Part shown: piece by piece, positions 21,953 through 33,734 of the stretch
Numbering within the stretch: position 1 is the first letter of the stretch
Layout of the letters: each line of letters begins with the position of its first letter
DNA from: Symbiodinium sp. CCMP2592
Lineage: Eukaryota > Sar > Dinophyceae > Suessiales > Symbiodiniaceae
NCBI GenBank assembly: GCA_905221615.1
Contig: CAJNDT010000147.1
Coordinates: forward strand, 809,391 to 873,390
Length of the DNA stretch: 64,000 nucleotides
Direction: 5' to 3'
Translations under genes and position numbers: made by a program
Notes under the pieces: generated by a model
What the model was told of the DNA's origin: nothing
The model's database searches: none
The model's input: only the letters and a program-made list of their open reading frames with translations

Positions 21953-24641
21953 CTAACCCAAGTGATTGCCCGCAGCGAAGACAAAAGTCGCCGAATTAGG
22001 CCGAACGATGCATAGCCTTCGTTTGCAGCCCCGAGACCCGAACTGAAATCGCAGCAGCACGTTATGAATGAAGGCAGGTTGCAGGCCACAATCGCTCCAA
22101 GCCAAGAGCCACATCATAAGCGGAGGTGGCCGCCACGATATATACCCCCACATAAATAATCAGCTCCTCGGGTGATTATTTATTTAGGACACAATTACTG
22201 AAAGTAATGGTGTCGGGTGTCTGTAGGGCTTGGCGCTTGGTGTTTGGCGGCCCTAAATGTATTACTTCCCTAGATAAAGACTAGTCTAGGATCATGGTTT
22301 CCAGACTTGATCGGGTGCTTCGCAGACAGAGGAGAGGTTGTACGATACCGAAAATACATGGAGAGCCAACCAATGCACAGGGTGTGTTTGTAGCTTCGAA
22401 ACACGACAATGCCAAAAGCTCGGTATGGCCTGCTGGTTCATGGTGTTTCTAGCTCCCAGTGTTGTTATAGAGCATCCAGCAGCAGTGAGCGACACTATTT
22501 CAATCCTAGGCACGAATGAAAAGCCAGGTGCATTGATAAAGCACATAGCCAAACATAGCCATCCTTGGTTGGCGAGCTGCTGTGCTGGAATCATACAGTA
22601 AACTCGTCAGGCTTATCTTGCTGCAAGAGTCACATCAGGCATCACGGCTGTGTTCCGAGAATCTCCCATTCCTGCAGAAAGCAGGACAGGAATCCCCCAC
22701 GGACTCTAATCGAAATCGAATTGAAAAGCAGGGTTTGCTGAGAGAGGCGGTCCTCGCCCATAGCATCCACCACCGAGGTCATCAGCGCTGTCTCAGCAAT
22801 CCCAGGACCCACCATGAAAAAGACCAAGTGGCATTCTTTCCCAACCCAGCATGAACACAAGCACACGACTGTCGCTGTTAGGGGGGCCGAGCGTGGAATG
22901 GCAACGAGAATAAATATATGCAGCCGCAGCACCACAATCGTCGACGGCCCCAGCGGCCGTGTGACAAAGCAGTCCTCGTCCTCAGTTCAATGATAGTGTC
23001 GAGCTTTCGGGTCCAATTGAGCGGCATCGAAAATAAAAGGCACTGGCACAACAAACGACAATGCAGAATAGTCGCCCGGAGTGAAAAAGTCTGTCGCCGG
23101 AGTGTGGGGAACGGGCTTCCATGGAGGCGAAGCAACATGAAGCACTCATCGAGGTCCTTGGTCGGGGCACTACGAAAGACTGCCTCTTTCTGTGCATGCA
23201 CCCACCACCCACCCCGGACCTGGTTCATGAGATCTCGAGCCAGCTCGTCGAGCATTCTTGTCAGGTTGATGGCCATCAAAGAATCTACCGTCCGGCGGTG
23301 GCGCAACATGATGATGTCGGTAACCTGACAATGACTGAATCACTGAAGCCTTCTGATACAGAATAGGCACGAACAACCATAGATTAGGCAAGTGGCACAA
23401 TAGGTGAAGGTGCCGGTGTGCTCGCCGTGGTAGTTTTGCATCGTTGGCAACCCGAGGACTCGCCGATTCGACAGAGCGGGGAACCTGTGGGCACAAGAGC
23501 AACGAAATGATTCAGGACTCTTGTCCTAATTAAAATGCAAACGAGCAGCATAGACATGAGTCTTGAAGACACATGTTTCACTCCGAAGATCACGAGCTTG
23601 TCGGTTCCCCACAGAGTTGTCATGGCCCTAGGTTTCCATCCATGTTCATTCAGCGAACACACAGACACCCACCCACACACACACACACATCTCTTCAACA
23701 CATCCAGTTAATCCCAGCTGCTGCTTGGTGCAACAGAATGTCGACATCGGGAAGCAGCATCTGAAAAAATGCTGGCGGCGAGCCACCGCCTGCCAAACAG
23801 CCAATGAAAGCACAATCATGTTCTGTTCTCCTTCGCCCGAGGTCAAACAACCAAGCCCCATTCTAGCCTGCAAGCCCGGGTGCGTCTCGAAGAGCCTGCC
23901 CTCTTCCATTGGAAAGTGCAGCACACACCGCACGGCGACGAAGTCGGCGAGGGTCAGCAGGTGGACGAGGAAGTCCTCAGTCAGTTGTTTTCCGGAAGGA
24001 TGATGGGTTAGTCACTTGGGGATCCACACGGCATGCATCGATGAGCCGAGTCACACATACCTTGTGCATGGCATCCACACCGTAGTAGCAGTGCCGAAAC
24101 GGCCTCAATTGTATTCTGAAAGCAGGAAGCGACAGGGAGCTACACCACATGATAACATTCATCCGGGGCACATAATGTAAAGCAGTCCTCCAGGCAATAT
24201 CCTGCTGCACATCATCAAACCTCAGCAAGAGAAGCATTGCTAAACCCCCACAGGTTCCAGATTTTGAAAATTGCGAACCAAGCAAGTGCAACCCAAGGGC
24301 AAAGATCTTGTCCTCGCACCGTTTCCATGGACTCCGAGTCCTCGACGCCCATCACCGATGCAGACTGCACGGCATCCTGAGAGGGTTGGGTCGATTGGGT
24401 GTTATGATTTGAACATCCTCTCACACTTCACTTGAACTCACACACCACCAACTCAGGTTGGCACCCTGTCGAGTGCCGAGGCCAACAACGAATGCCCGTA
24501 CTGAAAGAAGTACAGGAAGCGCTCGCGTCGCATGCAGCCGCTGGACTCATCGTGATCATAGCCCTCGTTAAAAACGTGAGGGCACACTGCTCGCAGCCGG
24601 CTGGTCAAGGCACTCGGCAAGGCATCCATGTTGCAACACAA
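21953..24641 (-). CDS. Multi-exon gene, unidentified protein
   Basis: At least six exon-like minus-strand pieces run in order: 24,453-24,641 (RERFLYFFQYGHSLLASALD), 24,300-24,390 (MGVEDSESMETVRGQDLC), 24,064-24,230 (DVQQDIAWRTALHYVPRMNV), 23,755-24,003 (QLTEDFLVHLLTLADFVAVR, HPGLQARMGLGCLTSGEG), 22,990-23,320 (DSLMAINLTRMLDELARDLM, APTKDLDECFMLLRLHGS), 22,642-22,860 (ETALMTSVVDAMGEDRLS) and 22,440-22,594 (QQLANQGWLCLAMCFINAPG). Several start at AG|G acceptors. No catalytic motif or named family is apparent. Exon limits are approximate, and 21,953-22,153 may add a last piece. Confidence 0.55.
23660..23694. repeat. (CA)n microsatellite
   Basis: Short CA-rich tract, ACACAC interspersed with CCC, in a likely intron of the 21,953-24,641 gene. 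Confidence 0.7.
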
Positions 24642-25131
24642 CGCACTTGCGAGACTCTAAGATGCATGCCTAGCTGCCTAGCTTGTGCCTATGACTCTTG
24701 CATCGTGAACCTTTGAAATTCCGAACGTGAAGTCTTCTCTATGCTTGGCCCCAAAACTATCGAAGCGGCACGCATATATCCTTGCAGCACGAACCTCGAG
24801 GGAGCATGGTAAGGGAGATCCTTGATTACAGGAGCTAGCAAGAAGGCCCTTAACTCCTTTCTTACAAGAGTTAGCAGACAGGAATTCCCCGGCTCCCACC
24901 AACACGCAACCCCCTTCCTGGGTTCTTGTTAAGAAATGTAGTTCTAAGGGTTTAGTTTCAGTTACCATAGAATACGGAATCCATATTGTTTTCCATAGAT
25001 CCCTTTTGTAGTGACTTAAACTAACTCCTGAACCAGAACCTCACCATTATGTAATTTTGTATGCAAACCTTTTTTTGCCATCCGCAACAAGAGCCTCAGC
25101 CCTGAAGCCTGAATAAGCCCTAAAGGAAAAG

Positions 25132-25216
25132 CCAGAAAGTTGGAATATGATTATCCTAAACCCTTTATGGTAAATTACAAGGTATCCTACCCTGAAACCA
25201 TATTCCAACTTTCTGG
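25132..25216. mobile_element. MITE-like hairpin, CCAGAAAGTTGG family, copy 1
   Basis: Perfect 18-bp inverted arms, CCAGAAAGTTGGAATATG at 25,132-25,149 and its complement at 25,199-25,216, extending imperfectly outward about 10 bp. The interior is closely similar to the copy at 38,351-38,432. No coding capacity. Confidence 0.75.
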
Positions 25217-25719
25217 AGTTCGCTTTAACCCGTAAAAACCCTCCAATGCTCAGCCTTCAGAGCCGGCTGAGTAGATCTTGCCTCCATAGAGGCTGGCTCT
25301 AGGGTTTAGGCTTCAGGGTTTAGATGTTGAGTGTGGGGGCTTTGGAGTTTAGGGGTTAAGCTTCAGGGTTGAAGCCCGAATGGTCCTAAGTAGCTGCTTG
25401 GGGTTTGTAGGGTTTGGGGTTTACGGTTCAGGGTTTGGGGGTTTAGCAGCTTTTGGGGTTTAGGGTTCAAGGGTTTATACAAGCATGGCCTCAGCAACCT
25501 CAACTACAGCAGGCGTCGCAGTTGGCAAGTAACTCTACAAACTTGCGTGACAGTAGAGGCGCTGTAGCTTGCACAAGAACTTGTGTTGTTTTCGGCCCAA
25601 ACCTGCATTGGGGTAGGCTGCACGACTGTAACAATGGCTTCAAGCTAATGCAACAGGCCTTGTCTACGACATAGCACTTGCTTTCTTACCATCTCAAACA
25701 GGAATCAACCTGCTATAGA

Positions 25720-25741
25720 ACCCTAAACCCTAAACCCTAAA
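25720..25741. repeat. Interstitial telomere-type repeat
   Basis: Three tandem CCCTAAA units. Degenerate GGGTTTAGGG-like words are scattered through 25,300-25,460 as well. Confidence 0.8.
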
Positions 25742-25848
25742 TACTTATGCTATGTTTATGTAGGCACAGAGGACTTAGGACTCTTGGGTTTCAGGAACTC
25801 GGTACATGCTTGCGGCTACAGACTAGCCCCAAACCCTCAACCCCTTTA

Positions 25849-25938
25849 CCCTAAGGCCCCAAAGTAGTTCCTTTCTGGGGTTCGGATATAGAATCCTATA
25901 AGGTAATCCTAAAAAGGAACTACTTTGGGCCCTATGGG
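25849..25938. mobile_element. MITE-like hairpin, AGTAGTTCCTTTTTGGG family
   Basis: Arms CCAAAGTAGTTCCTTTCTGG and the complement of AAAAAGGAACTACTTTGGG, flanked by TA on both sides (a possible TA target duplication). Relatives lie at 29,546-29,646 and 55,605-55,696, with a half copy at 36,727-36,770. Confidence 0.65.
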
Positions 25939-25979
25939 TAGGCCCTGGAGGCGCATCTACAATCCCTGACTCACGCCTG

Positions 25980-26120
25980 AACTTGGTACCGCCAAAGCAG
26001 GAGCCGGCCACGCAGACAAAACTTCTTAAAGCGCGTAGGATTAAGATCCCCATAACCGTGGCAGGGCAGGTTTTGTTGACAGGAGAAGTCAACAGTGTCA
26101 TACATCTTCGTAAAAACCAT
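25980..26120 (-). CDS. Possible exon
   Basis: Minus-strand frame with YMVFTKMYDTVDFSCQQNLP and LNPTRFKKFCLRG. It is isolated in repeat-rich DNA and could be an exon of a long-intron gene or chance. Confidence 0.25.
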
Positions 26121-26146
26121 GTACAACTCAAGAAACATTGAACACC

Positions 26147-26183
26147 CTAAACCCTAAACCCTATACCCTAAACCCTAAACCCC
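26147..26183. repeat. Interstitial telomere-type repeat
   Basis: Five CCCTAAA-like units, one with a TATACC variant. Confidence 0.8.
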
Positions 26184-26266
26184 TCAATCACAATTGAGAA
26201 GGAGCGCCTAAGTCAAGAAAGGGTTCGTCAGGTCGCAACAAAAGCCAGCAACAACACATGAGGAAT

Positions 26267-26374
26267 CCCTAAGGGTCCATGTACCTCAATAGTATATACA
26301 TTGGCCTTAAAGTACTCCCTATGTGGGTACATTGGGCCCAGAGTATATACTATTTGGCTACATGGACCCTTAGG
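26267..26374. mobile_element. MITE-like hairpin, CCCTAAGGGTCCATGTACC family
   Basis: Inverted arms CCCTAAGGGTCCATGTACC... with AGTATATAC and its complement, 108 bp in all, flanked by AAT on both sides (3-bp target duplication). Other copies: 28,087-28,195, 52,796-52,908, 53,475-53,586, 54,357-54,447 and 61,941-62,049. Confidence 0.75.
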
Positions 26375-26627
26375 GAATGTTCCTTCATGGAGGAACCTTG
26401 GGGCTGTCTCTAGCTCATGGAAAACTAAACTCAGCTTTAACCAATTCTTCTGAAGCCCTCCCTATACCCGCAACCCTAAAAACCTATCTCTCGGATAGTT
26501 TGTATGTAGGTCTGAGCCATATCGATAGTAGTATCCACTCAGAAGCCCTGCGCGACTACAGTAAACTATGCCCATTCTGGCGACGAAGCCTCCCGCCCCC
26601 CATGTTAACTGTTCAATACAGTATTCT

Positions 26628-26727
26628 TTAGAAGGGGCCCCCACCCTGTAATAGTGGTAAAATAGGAATTAATAGGGCCCTAATGTAATCCTTATAGTCA
26701 CCATTATAGGGTGGGAGCACCTTCTAA
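26628..26727. mobile_element. MITE-like hairpin with 8-bp target duplication
   Basis: A 100-bp element with arms of about 45 bp beginning TTAGAAGG and ending CCTTCTAA, each followed inward by a CCCACCCT-like block. It is flanked by perfect direct repeats AGTATTCT (26,620-26,627 and 26,728-26,735). An 8-bp duplication is typical of hAT-type transposition. Confidence 0.75.
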
Positions 26728-26849
26728 AGTATTCTTCTATGTGCCTTGCCGCCCTTCGTCTTCGGGCCTTTGCTCCTTCTAGCACTGGAAAGCAGCAGAA
26801 GACGCAGCTTTCTTTGCATACAGATTAAGATCTAGGTGATATAAATGCA

Positions 26850-26890
26850 TATCTATATATATATATATATATATATAGATACACATGTAT
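26850..26890. repeat. (TA)n microsatellite
   Basis: TA/TATATC-rich tract. The surrounding 26,831-27,500 holds AC-rich and GTAC-rich simple sequence and no convincing gene. Confidence 0.85.
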
Positions 26891-27627
26891 ATATTTCTAC
26901 ACACCTAATTAGTACAGACATAGAAACTGTTATATCATGCATATATACAAATATACAACACAATAAAATACAGTACAACACACACATCCCATCCATCTAT
27001 CCGTCCATCCCTCCGTACGTACGTACATACATACATGCACGGCTTCTTGAAGGGTGGATTGTTTTGGAAGCTTCGGGCCTGGGGTGCGGTTGTTTGGGGG
27101 CTTAGGGGCTTGAGACCTAAAGGCCTCAAGGCTTAGAGTATACCTTTAAAGGGCCTTAATAATTCGAATAGGAGTTCGGGGCCCATTTTACGACCATAAT
27201 TATACTAAGGAACCACCAAAATAGCATTGACAGCTACATATTTAGGCCAGGCCAACATATTAGAGTTCTGGTTCGACGGTCCTGGGGTTCCTTGAGGCTT
27301 TGGGAATTGAAGCTGCGTATGATAGGTTCGGGGCCGAGGACATGTAGGATTCAGGAATAAATTTTGGTCTGGGTTTAAAACCCGCAAGGACTCGCGACTT
27401 CCGAACAAATTTCGCTCACGACGTACTTGGCAAGGTAGGGTTCAGAGCTTTTCTAGGGTTTGAGGCTTTGGGCAAATAAAGGCTTCGGTAACTAAGGCAG
27501 GCACGTCGGCTATCACTCTTGCACCACAGCCAGGAGAACTTCAGAATTGACCAGGACAGCCCCGGCCGTCACAGTGCTGCTAGTGTGAAAAGTCAAACAA
27601 TTACCCAATCTTGGCGAGATTGTCGGT

Positions 27628-27676
27628 TTAGGGTTTAGGGTTTTAGGGTTTAGGGTTTTAGTGTTTAGGGTTTAGG
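27628..27676. repeat. Interstitial telomere-type repeat
   Basis: About seven TTTAGGG/TTTTAGGG units with one variant. Confidence 0.85.
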
Positions 27677-27803
27677 CCCCAAACCCCTCAACCGTAGCTT
27701 GCCCCGTCCTCGTCTCCGAGTAAGGCGTTGGTTCGGCGAAGAGCTGTGGCAGGGATTCAGAACGAACTACTCATTCACGCCTCAAGACTTTGCGGGTTCT
27801 GTA

Positions 27804-27865
27804 TACATATATATATATATATACACATATGTATATAGAGAGAGAGAGAGAGAGAGACAGAGAGC

Positions 27866-27899
<34 letters not shown>

Positions 27900-27900
27900 C
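27804..27900. repeat. (TA)n then (GA)n microsatellite
   Basis: A short TA tract runs into about 60 bp of GA dinucleotides with C interruptions, similar in design to the compound tract at 32,328-32,412. Confidence 0.9.
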
Positions 27901-28086
27901 TTTTCATCTAGCAGGCTCCGGCATGTGTTTCTTGACGTTTTTTTCCGGGGCAGCTCCCTACATCCCTAGTGAGGTGAAGACTCGGCGGAAGCACGGAACG
28001 GGATCTCACGGAACTTGCAGCGACATTGCCCCAGATACCCTTCGGGGCTGAAGAGTTCAGCCCCAAAGGTGTGAACCTTCAATCTA

Positions 28087-28195
28087 CCCTAAGGGTCCAT
28101 GTACCCAAATAGTGTATACTTGGGGCTCAATGTACCTATATAGGGACAACATTAAGGCCAATGTATATACTAGTTGGGCACATGGACCCTTAGGG
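28087..28195. mobile_element. MITE-like hairpin, CCCTAAGGGTCCATGTACC family
   Basis: Second full copy, 109 bp, ends CCCTAAGGGTCCATGTACCC and complement. No target duplication is evident for this copy. Confidence 0.7.
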
Positions 28196-28199
28196 GTTA

Positions 28200-31064
28200 T
28201 GGTAGGAACATCGGAACCCCAAAACGTTAAAGGATACCTACTCAGCTGCCACGTAATCAATCAGCCCCACTGCCGAGTCACGGAAGCTCAAGCCCCAAAG
28301 CCTAAACCTGAATGGGTTTAGGGCCAAAGTTTAGTGTTTAAGAATGACACACCCTACACATCGCCGAACATCATTTATAATCTACATCTCCAGTAGCCAA
28401 TGCTCAAACACCACTGTCCGAAACGACTCGAAGAGAATAGGGGCATTAGGCCGTAGGGTAAGGGCCGATAAGAGGCTTTATAGCTTCAAGCTTAGTCTTT
28501 ACGTTCAGGACGGTTCGCCCTACACCCTCACCCCATGTGAGATTAACAGTAGTGCTTCGGGACTACGAAGGAGCACTCTGCGGTTTCTTGCCTCGCCGAA
28601 GGCTGCAAGGGGATCCTTCAATTTACGTCTCCACTGCGGGCCCCTGATTCAGAAATCCGGTTTCCCTTAGGAGTGATGAGGGGTCTCTACCCGAATACTA
28701 ATCCCCCCTTCTGTTCTAGAGCCTTGCTTGCTCGTGCGAGCCCTATTGCATTCACGTTTACGGAAGAGGAGGCCTCACTTGCATATTCAGTAGACGCAGA
28801 AGGAAACAGGCATCCAATCTGCAGTCTTACAGCTTCATCTGACATCGGCCCCGGGTTCAAGAGTCATAGGGTTTGGGGTGTGATGTGTTGGCCGCTATAT
28901 TTGGGTTTAGCGATACAACCTGAACCCAGCTGTGTATGTGAATAAACGCTGGTTAGAAATAGGTATAAACATACGTACATATGTACATCTATATATATAT
29001 ATATAACTGAAGCGCAATATGTACATCGAACCGGTTATCCGATTGATATATTGACGAAACAAACCAGCAAACACGAACACGACATGTGCGCATATATACG
29101 TACATAGAGAGACAGGGAAACAACAACGAAAGAAAGACAGAAAAAAAATAACGAAATGAAGAAAGAGCGACAGAAAGACATAATCAGCTACACTCGTTTT
29201 AGTTCATATTGTTCTGCTTAATGGTGAGATCTTGTGACTTGTTTAAGAGGGCTTCAACCCTGAAGCCCTTATCAAGCCCTGATATATCCTTCTAGAACCC
29301 TTCTCAAACACCGTACTAAGCCCTGACACAAAACTTAGCACGTCGAATGCCGGATGGGTCCTCTGGTGAATTGCGGCCTTCGGCACAGCGAGGAAGCTGA
29401 TTTGGAGACTTTTTGGGTCTGTCTTGCGCGTTATGCGAGTGCCGTACCAGTTAGAATACCGGTTTGGCAGTTGTATATGGTCAGAGCTGATACCCGAACA
29501 AGTAGGATAGGGAGGATAGGGTTTGTGGTCCAGTGTAGTTTAGTTCCTATAGTCTCCATTGTAGTTCCTTTTTGGGGGTTACCTTATAGGATCCCAATTA
29601 TGAAACTGGTTAAACCCAAAAAAGGAACTACAATGGAGACTGTAGGTTATACTTGATAGAGAAATCTGGGAACCCTACGCTCAAACGCTCGTGTTCGTGT
29701 GGTCAATGCTTAGGGTTGCAAACGTGTGCCCAGGAAGGCCTGAACCCAATACCATAAACCGCAACCTGGGAATGAGTCAAGCCTTGCGAGAATGACGTAA
29801 ACAAGGCAGAACACCTGCACAAATTGAACAAGCTGCTGGTTCAAGTTAACCTTTAACTGGCTAGTGCGCGAAGGTGTCAGCTTCAATCCTAAATTCCAAG
29901 GACGGGAACCATGACATCCTGATGCCCAAGTCTCCAGCAGGCAAACCCCTCAACGTGGTCACGAGGCCAGGGGTCGAATTGCATAGGAATTGAATCTTTT
30001 TTAGGGTTTGATGTGGTTTGCTCAGGGTCTCCTATAGATTCGATCAAAAAAACGAAAAGCCTTCAAACAGTGTAGCCGGAACCCCGCAAAATAACCGGGT
30101 TCTGATGCCGTAAACCTGTTGTTTTTGATTTAAAGGCTTACAAGGGAACCTGAACCCTAAAAAAGGGAATAAGGGCCTACTCTAGGTCCTAGACATCTGG
30201 GCGCAGAACAACAATCCCTAGCCCTAACCATGCTCTAGCAGGAGCGTGGAGGGTTGAGTCTTACGTGTTGCAAGCTGCGTCGATGAATACCCCAGAGAGC
30301 AGGCCCGGGTAGTTCTAAGTTCATTAAAACTTAAAACCCCTCTGGCTAATAATAAAGAGGAAACGAATAATAGGAATGGGGTGTTCGGGTATGTGACAAT
30401 GTGGCTATACAAGTTCTATGAGCAAATGCCGCTACACAAACGCTCCCGGCCTTCGTGCGTGACGGACTCCCGGCGGTCGGCACTTGTCGATGGCTCACCG
30501 CCACTCCCCACACGCCTCGGGCAGGAAGATGGCTTGCCATGTTTAATTCTTCTATTGTTGGCAAAACTCTTTCTTTACACTGCATTGCAGAATCTTAAAG
30601 GTCGAGTAGGCAAGGCGTCAGAGCGTAGAGGGGCAAACTTTTATTGGAGTTTTGATGCCTTTGTTTTTCTCGACGCTTTTGCCGGATGCTCCATTCCATG
30701 CATGGATTACCACACCCTAAACCCGAAACCCTGAAGACGTACACGCACCGAGACTTGCTGTAGCGATGCACGCCGGAGGCCTTGGCTTTGATTTTGTTTG
30801 CCGAATTCCGGGCAAGCCCTACCCTTCTCCCAAATGGGGGGGTTCTTCACCGTCCAGCGAAGCCAGAAGCACCACACCCAGCAAGACCTTCGCAGATATC
30901 CGAAAACCTCAGAACAGCCGGGTTCCCCTTCTTTGAAGAGGTCTTTATTCTATTACCCTCATATTTCTTGGACTGCACTGGGGTCCGTCTATGCAGGTCC
31001 TTATGATTCTGGGATCCCTGTCTTGCTCCTTATTCAGGGAGAAGAGGGGGCTAGGGGCTATTAA
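28200..31064. other. Repeat-rich region without a convincing gene
   Basis: Apart from the hairpin at 29,546-29,646 and a weak one at 30,120-30,192, I see only scattered open frames (for example plus strand 30,600-30,735 with NFYWSFDAFVFLDAFAG) that may be isolated exons or chance. TA and GA simple sequence occurs at about 28,990-29,160. Confidence 0.5.
29546..29646. mobile_element. MITE-like hairpin, AGTAGTTCCTTTTTGGG family
   Basis: Arms of about 31 bp (CCTATAGTCTCCATTGTAGT... and complement) with the shared GTAGTTCCTTTTTGGG core. Confidence 0.7.
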
Positions 31065-31140
31065 TCAGGGGTTTGAATTAAGCCCCCAACCAATCCGAAC
31101 AAGAAAACACCAATTGCATTCAAGTTGCATAAGACCGTGT

Positions 31141-31316
31141 TTTTCACGGTAGCTTTTCGTGGGAGACCACCTTGGTCGGGACGGGGCATGAACATGTGTA
31201 GGCTTCCCGGGCGTTATTGGGAGCTGGGGGTCGAAGTTGAACTGCAAACGCACATAGATGTGCTCACGATAACAAACTGATACATGTAAGTAGCTGAAGG
31301 CACCGGCAAGCTGCAT
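31141..31316 (-). CDS. Possible exon
   Basis: Minus-strand frame beginning MQLAGAFSYLHVSVCYREHI and continuing QFNFDPQLPITPGKPTH. Protein-like, unidentified. It may belong to a large minus-strand gene with the exon-like pieces at 31,605 and 33,008-33,302. Confidence 0.35.
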
Positions 31317-31604
31317 GACTCCTGAGCCCTAAACCCAAAGTTCGAAACTACTCGAGTTTTACAGCATGTATCTTCACCTAGGTTCGCAGTTGGAGCTCGA
31401 TGTCGGAGTTGAAAATCTTCAGCTGTGGTTCACTCGGCTGCTAATCACGGCTGTTCGACATTGGACAGCGAAAACCGGTTGATGTCGAAATCGTGGTGGG
31501 CCAGCAAGAAGAACAAGCAAAAACAAAGAGAGCGAGGCATGCTTTGATGACCGACGCATGCGTGCATTCTTTGCTTTGAACCGCCAGATCGGCCTGTCGT
31601 GTGG

Positions 31605-31735
31605 CACCTATGGGACATGTGCTGCTGCTTCTTGTGCTGCAGACTGCACAACCTTGTAGCAGAAGTCGCGACGTCCACTGTAGACGTTGGTCCACATCCA
31701 TGTCTTCCTGGCAGCTCGAGCATCTGGGCTGCTCG
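31605..31735 (-). CDS. Possible exon
   Basis: The best of three open minus frames reads TWMWTNVYSGRRDFCYKVV, then QSAAQEAAAHVP. The other frames over this interval look like shadows. Confidence 0.35.
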
Positions 31736-32057
31736 TGCCTCTCATGGTTCTTCTTGACGAATTTGCCGAGCACCGTGATCGGAATCTAGCCTAAACCGCC
31801 AGCTTGCGGGTTATTGGCTTGAATGGCTTTAGTTGTTGCTTGTGGCTGTACGTGGTTTTCAACTGTTGGCCGCGGACAGTTGCTAAGATGTGAAGCCTGG
31901 ATCGGGAAAGCTGCTATGATACATAGAGTTGACTATATTAGGTTTTAGGCTTCTTGCTGATTATAGGCTTTAGGGTTCAGGTGTAGATTGCAGCGCCTAG
32001 GGTTTAAGGTGGGGCTCCTGCCGCAGGGCTAGTGAAATCTTGGGTCTGGTTGAGAAT

Positions 32058-32126
32058 TTAACTTAAGTTGCCACACAAGGGATCTATAGAAACAACATGG
32101 TTGCCGCATTTGGCAACTTAAGTTAA
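32058..32126. mobile_element. Hairpin element, TTAACTTAAGTTGCCA arms
   Basis: Perfect 16-bp inverted arms, TTAACTTAAGTTGCCA (32,058-32,073) and its complement (32,111-32,126), with a 37-bp loop. Single copy in the window. Confidence 0.6.
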
Positions 32127-32325
32127 TAGTTAAGCTACTGAACAGGAACCCAGCAAAAGGGTTATTGTCGTTAGTTTTCCTGAACCCTAAACCTTCAACC
32201 CTATACACTAAACCCTTCCTATCCTCCCTGCAAGGACAAACCTGACACCTCGCCAAGTCAATGATCGAAAAGCTGAACCCACCACACCGGCACATGCTTG
32301 TTTTCGTGTGTATACATATGTATGA

Positions 32326-32327
<2 letters not shown>

Positions 32328-32412
<85 letters not shown>
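32328..32412. repeat. (GA)n(GT)n compound microsatellite
   Basis: About 57 bp of GA followed by 27 bp of GT. It accounts for the artificial E/R and C/V frames here. Confidence 0.95.
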
Positions 32413-32413
<1 letters not shown>

Positions 32414-33007
32414 CATGTATACGTCCATGATTCATCCGTTTACGATTTCATTTGCTCGTTTATGCAGTCGCAAGGGTCAGGCTAGCTAAGCCTACATACC
32501 CTAAACTTAAACCGTGCACGATGAATCCTAAGCCCTACGCCCGCAACCACAAGTTAAAGGTCTGAAACCCTAAGCCCTAACCATGTAGTGTAAGAGAGTG
32601 TAGGAGATGTAGAAGTGTAGGACAGCGTGTGTTTCTGTGGCCGGCTTGAAGATGACAGATGTGCTAGCAGCGATTGCAGAGGCAGCGCCATGAGGAGGCC
32701 TTCAACCCTGGACGCTGAACTCCCTGAACTTGTACACGTACATGGACCCTGCAAGACCCGCTACTAAGCCCTACAACAGCCGAGAACAACCAAGAGTCTC
32801 CTTGCCCAAGCAAACACCGTGAAAGAACCCTTAATACAATAGAAACCCGAACCCGAAGCCCTAAGCCTAAACCCCAAACCCGAAACCCAACACCTCAAAA
32901 CCCTAGACCCTCAAAACCCTTAAAGCCTGATAGGACACCCACAGAGACCTTAAAGTCTTAAAGGAACCCTAAGACAGATCATTCCCAGGTCTCCTAAACC
33001 TCCAAAC

Positions 33008-33095
33008 CTAAGAACCGTCCGCTCCGCTGGGACCCTTGGCAGGAAGGTTTGAGGCTGCACATCGTGGAGCTCAGTGGCCGACATGAAATGCCTGG
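33008..33095 (-). CDS. Exon-like segment
   Basis: Minus-strand frame with HFMSATELHDVQPQTFLPRV and PAERTVL. It has the quality of a real exon and lies 90 bp from the segment at 33,179-33,302 in the same orientation. No family recognised. Confidence 0.45.
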
Positions 33096-33178
33096 TTGTT
33101 GGGGGTTTAGGGATTCGGGCTTGTAGGGCTTGTAGGGTTTATAGGGTGCAATCGGCTTTATAGGTTTGGGGCTCCGTT

Positions 33179-33302
33179 GAAGAGCGATTCTGTAGGCGCT
33201 AAGGCGCTGTCGGGATTTTGTAGATTTTGTAGAGCCTGCCGAAGCTCCTTGTTGAGGTATCCCCACCACAGGACGCTTGTCAAGTACTTGCGGATATGCG
33301 AG
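33179..33302 (-). CDS. Exon-like segment
   Basis: Minus-strand frame reading SHIRKYLTSVLWWGYLNKEL, RQALQNLQNPDSALAPTESL. Strongly protein-like and helical, presumably the exon before 33,008-33,095. Function unknown. Confidence 0.45.
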
Positions 33303-33449
33303 CTTCTAAGTCAAACAGATCCGACACCATGGAACTGGAAAACCTAAAACCCTACTACTAGAACAATTCAAAATGCCTTATAGAACCCTACAGAAACCCT
33401 ATTGGAAACCCGAAACCCTACATGGTAAACCGACAAGCCTAAACTCTAC

Positions 33450-33540
33450 TTGTAGCCGAAAAGACCTATACGTTTTTAAGGAAGTATATATCGAAACCAT
33501 AATAAGGAACCCTGAAAAGGTAGGTCTTTCCGGCTACAGG
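33450..33540. mobile_element. MITE-like hairpin, CTTGTAGCCG arms, TA flanks
   Basis: Arms CTTGTAGCCGAAAAGACCTA and the complement of TAGGTCTTTCCGGCTACAGG, flanked by TA on both sides (33,448-33,449 and 33,541-33,542), consistent with a Tc1/mariner-type duplication. Confidence 0.6.
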
Positions 33541-33633
33541 TAAGCCCTAAAGGGATGCGAAGCCATGGCTGAGGAGAGGGCCGAAACTCGTCCATGCCTC
33601 GGACGATTCTATTTCAAGGGTTTACAGTTCTTA

Positions 33634-33734
33634 CTGTTGATGATATAAATCCTGCATTACCTCAAGCACCCTAGACTATGGGATTTATGGTATATTCCTG
33701 AATATGGGTAGTGCAGGATTTATATCATCAACCG
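33634..33734. mobile_element. MITE-like hairpin, CTGTTGATGATATAAATCC family, copy A
   Basis: Arms of about 28 bp (CTGTTGATGATATAAATCCT..., complement ending ATCATCAACCG) flanked by TA. A second copy lies at 35,821-35,920, also flanked by TA. Confidence 0.75.

Noticed and set aside
22163-22260. Possible small hairpin near the end of the gene at 21,953-24,641
   Set aside because: Arms are too short and irregular to distinguish from chance.
26845-27105. Plus-strand frame rich in I, Y, H and T
   Set aside because: Translation of TA and GTAC simple repeats.
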